Translations under genes and position numbers: made by a program
Origin: an uncultured Alphaproteobacteria bacterium
GTDB taxonomy: Bacteria > Pseudomonadota > Alphaproteobacteria > UBA7985 > CAJQQZ01
DNA length: 20,249 nucleotides
Direction: 5' to 3'
NCBI GenBank assembly: GCA_905480445.1
Contig: CAJQQJ010000161.1
Coordinates: 1 to 20,249, forward strand
Shown: positions 14,340-20,249 of the stretch, piece by piece
Layout of the letters: each line of letters begins with the position of its first letter
How positions within the stretch are numbered: the stretch's first letter is position 1
The notes under the pieces: generated by a model
The model's input: only the letters and a program-made list of their open reading frames with translations
Told to the model about the DNA's origin: nothing
Databases searched by the model: none

Positions 14340-14723
14340 CTAGAAGCTATAGCGCAGCCAGGTACTAATGTCATGAGAATGAGAGTTCGCGCCAAGGGTA
14401 GATTGATGCGACAGGCCGAAGACGGCGTTGTCCTTGAAGTCCACTGCAAATGAGCTGCCGAGTGTGAACCATTCGTCGTCGGCGTTGATGCCTTGGACCT
14501 TGAAAGCACCTGCGCCAGCTGCTAGGCGGGCGATTGTGTCTGCGGCATCACCAAAATTGCGACCGTATTCCACAAAGGCTTCGCCGCGGGCCTTATCGGA
14601 CCAGTTGCGACCAAGGGTAAAGCGGGCCGATGCTTCATGCCGCGTCGTTGTAGAACTGCCAACGATCAGGTTTGCTGCTGATCCAGTTTCGCTATAGCCT
14701 TCACGCTGAAGACGTTGGAGGGA
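14340..14723 (-). pseudogene. Out-of-frame C-terminal barrel segment of the autotransporter
   Basis: This frame encodes 127 residues starting near SLQRLQREGYSETGSA and ending DISTWLRYSF. A terminal Phe after alternating aromatics is the recognition signal of an outer-membrane beta-barrel for the BAM complex. It continues the barrel of the long upstream frame, which stops at 14701 with unrelated residues. The frames must have joined near 14724, directly after GEWD. Homologous barrels usually have a strand with a (T/E)PFA-like motif just before the SLQ equivalent; here it is absent, which fits loss of about 14 nt rather than a single-base slip. No start with a good ribosome site is seen, so it is probably not an independent gene. 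A sequencing error remains possible. Confidence 0.75.
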
Positions 14724-17700
14724 AGTCCCATTCACCCAAACGGTAGGCTTGTCTTGGCTCGACCGAAGCCTGGCCAAACAATTGGTGACTGCCGTAGTCT
14801 GCTTTGGCTGTTTGCCCCAGAATAGGAATGTGACGGCGATGGTCACTCCACTGGTAGGCATAACCGAGCTTGCCGGAGAATTTGTATCCCTGGTAGTTGG
14901 CTGCCGCGTAAGTGACAGCACCAAAAGATTGTTGCTCAACCTGTTTAGGGCTGTTGGTCGTCAGTGTTTCTTCACCCCAACCATAGCCGTAAGAAGCAGC
15001 GACGCCCAATCGCAACGGCCCGTCTGTGCGATCGCCATCGTCGAAGTTACGATCAAGGCCCATGACGTGGACGGTGGAATTGCTATCGAAGTCGTTGATA
15101 CGGCTGTTGGTTGTGGAGAAGGCATCCTGGAAGCCAAATGAGAAGGCACTGTTGGACCAGAGCTGCCAATCGGCGTTGGGATGGTTCCACAGCTGCTTAG
15201 GCTTTTCCAACAGCGATAGTGAAGCAGGGTTGGCACCATCGTTGCTATCAAGCCAATCTTGAAGGCTGCTCATAAACAAGCGCGCAAAAGTGAAACTTAA
15301 CTGTTGGCCACCAAAAGAGTCACCTGGTGACAAACTGTCGATCGCTAACAGGAACTCTGCTGTGTTTGTTATCGTGCCGAGACGACTCAAGATCGTCACT
15401 GCGTCTGGGTTGCTGCCAACTAGACTAACGACTTGGTTGCAAAGTGCCTTTTGGTTGATGTCGTTGGTAAAACCACAGTTAAAGAAGGCTTGGTTTGCAT
15501 TCAGGACCCACTTATCTCCATCGACCACTGATTGTGTGAAATCAAACAGGAGAGAGTTGTCTGTGACGCTGCTGCCGGCATTGTTTGTGACTGTTGTTCC
15601 CGTTCCAACAACGAAAGTCGCATTGTGCAGCAATCCAGTTGCTGAAGTTACATCAACAATAGTTTGAGAGCCGCTGTCTAATGTGATTGTGCCCGATGTG
15701 ACAACGCCATTTGTTGCTGCTTGGAGGCCGAAAGTCGTGGAGGATCCAGATTTCATCGCAACATTGCCTGTGACAACAAGGGTGCCGTCATCTGCCAGAC
15801 TAAGCCCGCCACTGTGATCAAGATTTCCAGTGATCGTTGCCGTCGATCCCGATCCAACAGAAATTTTGGCACCTGCGCTGACCGTTGCGCCGTTAGTCGC
15901 GGTCAGGTTTAGACCGTTGGCTAGAACCGTATCGCCGGAGTTAAAGCTAGCAGTCAGAAAGCTCGCCGTCCCACCGACAGTCGCAGTACTACCCGTCACA
16001 CCAAAGGTCTCGAAGTTCACAACGTTCGAGATATCAACCGTCGACGTAAAAGACGTAAGGGAAAAGGCATCGCCGGTCCCGGTGCCACCATCTAGATTGC
16101 TGACCGCGCTGATATCGCCAACGCCGTAGAGATTGAAACTATCGTCGCCGTTATTCAGTGCGACTTTGCCATTAAGTGTGCCTCGAAGATTGACTGTGTC
16201 CGCGGCTGTGTTTGCTCGGATGCTTGATGTTTGGATCGCAAAAACAGGGCCAGAAACGGTTGCTGCGGCGATTACATTGACGGTTGCGCCATTCACAGAA
16301 TGGGTCTGAATGCCGATATCTGCCGTGCTTGCAACACTTGCACTTGTGATGCTTAGTGTTCCAGCGCCTTCATTAACTGCCAAAATGCCTTTGTCGCGGC
16401 CGGTGACTGTGCCAGCAACTGTTGAGATTATGACATTTCCAGCGCCATAGTTGATTGCCTCAATTGCGTTGTTGGCGGTACTTGTGACAGCACCACTCGT
16501 AATCATTAGATCGCCAGAGCCGTGGTTCTCTGCGTCGATACCTTCTGCTGCTGCGCTGACCAACCCTGCAGTTGTGTTGATGGTCATTGTAGTGCCGCTG
16601 GAGGAGTTATAAACTTCAACAGCTTCTGACACCGTGGCGGTGACAGCGGCCGTTGTCACGCTTACTGCGCCGCTACCATCGTTATAGGCGTAAACGCCGT
16701 TGTCTTGACCTGATACAGCGCCAGCGACTGTGTTGATGGTTAGCGAACCGCCAGAGCCTGAGTTGTGGCCGTAGACGCCGTCGCCGACACTGCCTGTCAC
16801 CGCGCCGGTTGTGATCGTAAGGTCGCCGCCGCCGTGGTTATCACCGTAAACACCTAGATGGCCGCTAACGGTGCCAGCCACCGAGTTGATGATTAGACTG
16901 CCAGCGCCATAGTCGTTGGCTTCAATCGCCGTATCACCAGTACTTGTGACGCTAGCCGCCGTTATTCTGAGATCACCGCTACCAGAATTTTCGGCATCAA
17001 TTCCTTCGGTGACGGCCATGATTAGGCCGCGCGTCGTGTCGATCGTCATTGAAGTGCCGTTGGTCGTGTTCACGACTTCAACTGCTTCGTCGTCGGTGGC
17101 GTTGACGGCGGCAGTGGTGACAATGGTGGCACCGTTGCCTTCGTTGTAGGCTCGTACCCCTTCACTCTTTCCAGAAACAGTACCCGCACTTGTATTGACA
17201 GTTAGCGAGCCGCTGTCACTAAAATTGTGGGCGTAGACGCCATCGCCGACGCTGCCTGTTACAGCACCCGTTGTGACTGAAAGATCGCCGCCACCGTGGT
17301 TGTCGCCGTAAACACCGATGGCACCGCTGACGATCCCTAAAGAACTGTTGACCGTTACGCCGAGTGTACCATTGCTATAGGCATAGATGCCATGGCCCGT
17401 TGCACCTGTGGCCGTGACGGTGCCTGTTGTGACAGTGAGTAGGCCCGAACCGGCATTCGTTGCGTAGATGCCATTAACGCCGCCTGTCACTGTGCCACCA
17501 GTAGAATCGATGGTAACCGCACCGCCGCAATTGCAGCCCGCAGCGTAAATGCCGTCTCCTGCTGTTCCAGTGACTCCAGCTGACGTGACCGAAAGATCGC
17601 CGGACCCAGCGTTGAAGGCATCAATGCCATTGTCGCCACCCAGGACAGTGCCTGCGGTGCTATCGATGGATAGGTTCACACCTGCGTTGTAAGCTGCCAC

Positions 17701-18693
17701 TCCATAATTGCCGGTGCCAGTTACCGTTGCAGTCGTAATCGTCAAACTGCCAGTGCCTTCGTGGCTGGCCTGTACACCGGTTTGCCCTGAAGTGACAGCA
17801 CCTGCCGTTGAATCAATTCGTAAGTTATCTGTTGTTGCGCCACTGTAGGCAGAAACCCCAAGGAAGCCAGCGGCAACACTAACAGCTGCTGTCGTGATTG
17901 TGGTATCACCTGTGCCTGAATTATAGGCTGATACTCCAAGCATGTCGCTCGTGACTGTGCCAGCTGTACTGTTGATTGTTAGTCTGTCTCCTGTGGTCGT
18001 GCCAGAGATGCCTGTGAAACCGCCGTTGACATTGCTTGTTGTGATAGAGAGGGCACCACTGCCATAGTTATCTGCCGCGATTGCTCGATAATTACTGTTA
18101 ACGGTACCAGCCAGAGAATTGATTGTTAAGGCATCAGCCGTAGCACCATTCGTGGCGCGAATGCCGTAGCTGTCGGTTCCGGTGACGACAGCGGTTGTTA
18201 TCGTTGTATCGCCAGTGCCATTGTTGTTGGCGTTAACACCCCTAGCCAAACCGGTTATCGTCCCTGCTGTACTGGTAAGGCTCAGATCGCCTGCACCGCC
18301 AGTAACAGTGATGTTGGCTGCAACTCCCGTGTTTGACTGAATTGATCCGTTGTTTGTTAATGTCTGCTGTCCAACTCCAGACATAGTGATCGCATCACCG
18401 GCATCGGTGACATCTGCACTGGCATCTACGATGATTGTGAGATCATCAACGCCTGTTGTATCAAGTGCGGTATTGCTGCCTGCGCAGTTTGTCGTTCCGC
18501 CGTTGATCGGTGCAGGAGCGCAGAGTGCCAAAGCTTCGTTGGAACCAATGGCTATCAAAGACAAGGAAGCAGCTGCTGTTCCCAACAACAAGGCTCTGCG
18601 CTGTCGTAATAAGCCTTTGTGCCATTCGGGCAAAGCAAACCCACGAGCGGAGGTCAAGTTTTGCCCGCAATTTTTGGAGTTGGCCTTCACCAT
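14701..18693 (-). CDS. Autotransporter adhesin: signal, repeat passenger and truncated barrel (frameshifted)
   Basis: Starting at ATG 18693 (GGGGAAC upstream; a TTG at 18717 is also in frame) gives 1330 residues. The N-terminus has an unusually long 33-residue charged region before the hydrophobic core LLLGTAAASLSLIAIGS and a likely cut after EALA (56). A CAPAP...NC cysteine pair follows. Then come about 26 Ser/Thr/Gly-rich coils of 24-27 residues, a parallel beta-helix passenger. A non-repeat region with NVVNFETFGVTGS, a small CGF...LC disulfide candidate and the pre-barrel stretch LSRLGTITNTAEF leads into the type V barrel (WQLWSNSAFSFG onward). The barrel breaks near 14724 and the frame ends in TSSA. 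Without the last strands (14340-14723) it should not insert, so the gene is probably inactive unless the shift is corrected or artefactual. Confidence 0.85.
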   Translation of the reverse strand: MVKANSKNCGQNLTSARGFALPEWHKGLLRQRRALLLGTAAASLSLIAIGSNEALALCAPAPINGGTTNCAGSNTALDTTGVDDLTIIVDASADVTDAGDAITMSGVGQQTLTNNGSIQSNTGVAANITVTGGAGDLSLTSTAGTITGLARGVNANNNGTGDTTITTAVVTGTDSYGIRATNGATADALTINSLAGTVNSNYRAIAADNYGSGALSITTSNVNGGFTGISGTTTGDRLTINSTAGTVTSDMLGVSAYNSGTGDTTITTAAVSVAAGFLGVSAYSGATTDNLRIDSTAGAVTSGQTGVQASHEGTGSLTITTATVTGTGNYGVAAYNAGVNLSIDSTAGTVLGGDNGIDAFNAGSGDLSVTSAGVTGTAGDGIYAAGCNCGGAVTIDSTGGTVTGGVNGIYATNAGSGLLTVTTGTVTATGATGHGIYAYSNGTLGVTVNSSLGIVSGAIGVYGDNHGGGDLSVTTGAVTGSVGDGVYAHNFSDSGSLTVNTSAGTVSGKSEGVRAYNEGNGATIVTTAAVNATDDEAVEVVNTTNGTSMTIDTTRGLIMAVTEGIDAENSGSGDLRITAASVTSTGDTAIEANDYGAGSLIINSVAGTVSGHLGVYGDNHGGGDLTITTGAVTGSVGDGVYGHNSGSGGSLTINTVAGAVSGQDNGVYAYNDGSGAVSVTTAAVTATVSEAVEVYNSSSGTTMTINTTAGLVSAAAEGIDAENHGSGDLMITSGAVTSTANNAIEAINYGAGNVIISTVAGTVTGRDKGILAVNEGAGTLSITSASVASTADIGIQTHSVNGATVNVIAAATVSGPVFAIQTSSIRANTAADTVNLRGTLNGKVALNNGDDSFNLYGVGDISAVSNLDGGTGTGDAFSLTSFTSTVDISNVVNFETFGVTGSTATVGGTASFLTASFNSGDTVLANGLNLTATNGATVSAGAKISVGSGSTATITGNLDHSGGLSLADDGTLVVTGNVAMKSGSSTTFGLQAATNGVVTSGTITLDSGSQTIVDVTSATGLLHNATFVVGTGTTVTNNAGSSVTDNSLLFDFTQSVVDGDKWVLNANQAFFNCGFTNDINQKALCNQVVSLVGSNPDAVTILSRLGTITNTAEFLLAIDSLSPGDSFGGQQLSFTFARLFMSSLQDWLDSNDGANPASLSLLEKPKQLWNHPNADWQLWSNSAFSFGFQDAFSTTNSRINDFDSNSTVHVMGLDRNFDDGDRTDGPLRLGVAASYGYGWGEETLTTNSPKQVEQQSFGAVTYAAANYQGYKFSGKLGYAYQWSDHRRHIPILGQTAKADYGSHQLFGQASVEPRQAYRLGEWDFPPTSSA
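16243..18240 (-). repeat. About 26 beta-helix coil repeats in the autotransporter passenger
   Basis: The coils start at G-(V/I)-x-A-x-N positions and run 24-27 residues. They tend to alternate two types: one containing GSGDLxITTxxV, the other containing xIxSxAGTVxG. The stretch covers 666 residues. DNA of the coils is recognisably related but diverged, so this is an old repeat family that could still recombine. Asn ladders at the turn (YAYN, DAEN, YGDN) are typical of right-handed beta-helices. Confidence 0.8.
16393..17316 (-). repeat. Tandem duplication of a 462-bp, six-coil block
   Basis: Two adjacent blocks, 16855-17316 and 16393-16854, each encode 154 residues starting GVYGDNHGGGDL. Coil lengths match in order (25, 27, 25, 27, 25, 25) and the same oddities recur: GAVTGSVGDGVY, EAVEV, and AEN(S/H)GSGDL. 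The spacing is exactly 462 nt. Similarity between blocks is clearly higher than between other coils, indicating a later duplication of six coils at once. Confidence 0.8.
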
Positions 18694-19035
18694 CAGTTCC
18701 CCGGTGCCCCTCAACAATCGGATATTAGAAGTCCCTGCATAATAGACCAGTTACCGTCTCTTGAATGTGGCATTTCGATTCGAAAGTGGTTGCGCGCGCC
18801 TACAATCGCTCTAATGCTGGTAAGTGTTGCAATTAGGCGACTATCGAGTCGGGATTTGAGCAGAAAACGAGTGTCGAGAAATTGCAGAATTGCAGGTGAC
18901 TGAAACTAAAGGTACGTCCTAACCAATCAGCCAGATCGGGAAGCCTAGAAATTGCGCCTGGATCAAAGTAGGTGTCTGTGCAAATCGGCGCGAATCGCAT
19001 TGTTGCTGTCTGACGAGCCCACAGGGTTCACTGCT
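18694..19035. other. 342-nt intergenic region upstream of the autotransporter
   Basis: No convincing gene is seen. For the minus strand there is a TATTAT hexamer at 18739-18744, about 46 nt from the autotransporter start, without a good -35 partner. A perfect tandem 8-mer, AATTGCAG twice (18880-18895), and a related TGCAATT at 18828-18834 could be regulator sites. A 6-bp stem with an ACA loop at 19015-19029 lies just after the aminotransferase stop but has no T-tract, so it is a weak terminator candidate. Short open frames have no ribosome sites. Confidence 0.4.
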
Positions 19036-19944
19036 TTAATAGGTGATTGTTTCTTTTAGTTCCTGGCGTTGGTGCCAATCCCAATAAGAGCTTTTCAATT
19101 GCAGAGTTACGGGCCCCGGTGCATCATTGGTAAAAATGCGGTCATTCACCCGGGCGACAGGCGTCACGCCGCCTGCCGTGGTTGCAGTGAAGACTTCTTC
19201 GGCCTCTAAAAACTCTTCAGCAGAGATGTCCCGGACAGCAGTTTTCATACCTAATTCTTCCGCGACTTCCAATACAGTGCGCCGTGTGATGCCTTCTAAG
19301 GCTCCTTCACGAGGCGTGACGACAACGCCGTCAATGATGCCAAAGACATTAAAGCCAGCGCCTTCTGTAATCCGGCCTTGATGGTCGAGGAGTATGACGG
19401 TGTCGAACCCGGCATCCTTGGCCTCAAACAAGCCTTTGGTCAGATCACCCCAGTGGTAGTTCTTGGCGGTGGGATCAACAGAGTCAATCGGGATACGGCG
19501 AACTGTTTCCGCGATCTTCAGGTGAGCACCACGAGCCGCGACGTCTTCTGGTATGACGTTGAGCCAAGGGATGCACCAGGCAAAGAAATGGTTCTTGCAA
19601 TGGCGCGGATCGCGCGAACCAGGAACCTGTGGTGTCCCGCGGCTTGCGACCAAAGCCACGTAGGCGTCAGTCAAGCCTGACTTGGCCACCATTTCATGAA
19701 GTATTTGGCGCATGTCGGCCTTGCTCTGTGGTACTTCGAGACGGGTTTTAGCCATAGAGGCTTGGAAACGATCCAAATAGTCGTCCAAACGAAAGAAGGC
19801 ACCCTGCCAAACCTGAGTCACATCATAAGTGACGTCAGAGCGTGTAAACCCCCAGTCCAAAACAGAAATCTTGGCTTCAGAGATAGGGATAATCTCTCCA
19901 TCCATCCAGGCGGCGCCTTTAGAGTAGTCCAGATCGTGATTCAC
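19036..19944 (-). CDS. Class IV aminotransferase, (R)-amine transaminase/BCAT-like
   Basis: The 302-residue fold-type IV PLP enzyme has SVLDWGFTRSDVTYDV (27-42) and WQGAFFRLDDYLDRFQASM, strongly reminiscent of (R)-selective amine transaminases. K161 in DPTAKNYHWGDLTKG is the PLP lysine; E194 in ITEGAGFNVF contacts the pyridine nitrogen, and LEGITRRTVLE supplies the phosphate loop. It would exchange an amino group between an amine or amino acid and a 2-keto acid. The substrate cannot be fixed: branched-chain, D-amino acid or (R)-amine are all possible. It differs clearly from the aminotransferase at 10565-11428. The start is GTG with AAGGAA 7 nt upstream. It is divergent, 133 nt away, from a DMGDH-type flavoprotein gene. 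Confidence 0.86.
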   Translation of the reverse strand: MNHDLDYSKGAAWMDGEIIPISEAKISVLDWGFTRSDVTYDVTQVWQGAFFRLDDYLDRFQASMAKTRLEVPQSKADMRQILHEMVAKSGLTDAYVALVASRGTPQVPGSRDPRHCKNHFFAWCIPWLNVIPEDVAARGAHLKIAETVRRIPIDSVDPTAKNYHWGDLTKGLFEAKDAGFDTVILLDHQGRITEGAGFNVFGIIDGVVVTPREGALEGITRRTVLEVAEELGMKTAVRDISAEEFLEAEEVFTATTAGGVTPVARVNDRIFTNDAPGPVTLQLKSSYWDWHQRQELKETITY

Positions 19945-20077
19945 AGTGGGTTCCTTAACTTTTTTTCGTTTCTATCACAAAAACGCTATTCTCCTAGTCG
20001 CAGAATGGCTTGCGAATGTCGCCCGTCTTCTTTAATCGATTTTCCAAACTTTTCTCTTTTTCCAGGATCCTGTGGAT
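19945..20077. promoter_or_regulatory. Divergent control region, transaminase / DMGDH-type gene
   Basis: The 133-nt region must hold promoters for both divergent genes. On the plus strand TTGCGA (20010-20015), a 17-nt spacer and TAATCG (20033-20038) form a weak promoter candidate about 40 nt before the ATG at 20078. AGGA at 20064-20067 is the likely ribosome site. A run of seven T's lies near 19960-19970. No clear operator dyad is seen. Confidence 0.3.
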
Positions 20078-20249
20078 ATGAAAACTCACGCTCGTGTTGT
20101 TGTTGTTGGCGGCGGTATCGTCGGTGTTGGTTTACTGTGGCATTTAACCTTGGAAGGCTGGACCGACGTGGTTCTGGTCGAGAAGGGTGAACTTTCTTCT
20201 GGTTCTACCTGGCACGCGGCAGGTCAAGTACCAAGTTTTTCCTCTTCGC
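20078..20249 (+). CDS. FAD-dependent oxidoreductase, dimethylglycine/sarcosine dehydrogenase type (N-terminus only)
   Basis: Fifty-seven codons are visible before the window ends. They show the dinucleotide-binding strand VVVVGGGIVGVGLLWHL (7-23), a strand ending in acidic E35 of VVLVEKGEL that contacts the FAD ribose, and SGSTWHAAGQVPSF. In this family the His of WHAAG (H46 here) can carry covalently bound FAD. Relatives oxidatively demethylate dimethylglycine or sarcosine and pass one-carbon units to tetrahydrofolate through a C-terminal GcvT-like domain. Whether that domain exists here is outside the window. ATG at 20078 has AGGA 10 nt upstream; an in-frame GTG at 20072 is an alternative. 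Confidence 0.88.
   Translation, partial: MKTHARVVVVGGGIVGVGLLWHLTLEGWTDVVLVEKGELSSGSTWHAAGQVPSFSSS

Noticed and set aside
14715..14730. Programmed ribosomal frameshift to make the full autotransporter
   Set aside because: No slippery heptamer, homopolymer or following structure was seen, and a conserved barrel segment is missing at the junction, so a mutation is the simpler reading.
14749..15912. Several plus-strand open frames opposite the autotransporter (for example 14749-15141, 15290-15667)
   Set aside because: They are antisense to a clear long coding sequence and arise from its low-complexity composition; no family motif or ribosome site.
16916..17149. Plus-strand open frames rich in Val/Ala/Ser opposite the passenger repeats (also 15830-16129 and 18350-18742)
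   Set aside because: Mirror of Thr/Ala/Gly-rich coil codons on the other strand; no independent signals.
16243..18240. Regular spacing in this stretch suggesting a CRISPR array or satellite DNA
   Set aside because: Units are multiples of three (about 75-81 nt), diverged, and translate into beta-helix coils of one long open frame; there are no identical repeats with unique spacers.
19696..20190. 164-codon plus-strand frame across the divergent promoter region
   Set aside because: It runs antisense to the transaminase and then in the wrong frame over the DMGDH-type start; composition is not protein-like.

Overview
The window looks like chromosomal DNA of a heterotrophic, probably marine, Gram-negative alphaproteobacterium. 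The reasons are a TAXI-type TRAP transporter, a sarcosine/dimethylglycine dehydrogenase-type flavoenzyme, several class IV aminotransferases, a 2-oxoglutarate oxygenase, an autotransporter that needs an outer membrane, and intermediate GC content. The lineage call is inference; no rRNA or other marker gene is present. No tRNA, rRNA, CRISPR array, integrase or IS transposase was seen.

Layout. 1-816 (-): 2OG-Fe(II) oxygenase whose 3' end lies outside the window. 926-1846 (+): ketopantoate reductase-family gene. 1867-1912: two adjacent hairpins in front of a small stand-alone GIY-YIG nuclease (1940-2233). 2396-3013 (+): Pr6Pr-type membrane protein. 3101-5896 (+): TAXI TRAP transporter (binding protein, intercistronic hairpin, fused permease). 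5925-6434 (+): GNAT acetyltransferase. 6436-7875 (-): C69-like Ntn peptidase with Ser at the expected Cys position. 7968-8375 (+): GFA/CENP-V-fold zinc protein. 10400-8429 (-): glpK followed 4 nt later by an unrecognised small basic protein. 10565-13186 (+): class IV aminotransferase, pseudouridine kinase and pseudouridine-5'-phosphate glycosidase with overlapping ends. 14304-13189 (-): TIGR03032-type protein. 18693-14340 (-): large autotransporter of about 26 beta-helix coils, with a frameshift inside the barrel. 19944-19036 (-): (R)-amine transaminase/BCAT-like enzyme. 20078-end (+): N-terminus of a DMGDH/SARDH-type flavoprotein.

How the genes work together. psuK and psuG form a complete pathway from pseudouridine to uracil and ribose 5-phosphate, and the overlapping upstream aminotransferase gene is an unexplained partner. 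The TRAP binding protein and permease form one uptake system for an unidentified organic acid. The transaminase and flavoprotein at the right end are divergent and may both serve amine or methylated-amine catabolism. glpK supplies glycerol 3-phosphate and appears translationally coupled to a protein of unknown function.

The strongest candidates for something not yet described are the hairpin pair beside the GIY-YIG nuclease, the Ser-nucleophile C69-like peptidase, the glpK-linked basic protein, and the aminotransferase-psuK-psuG coupling. The autotransporter is notable for its ordered coil repeats and for its broken barrel.
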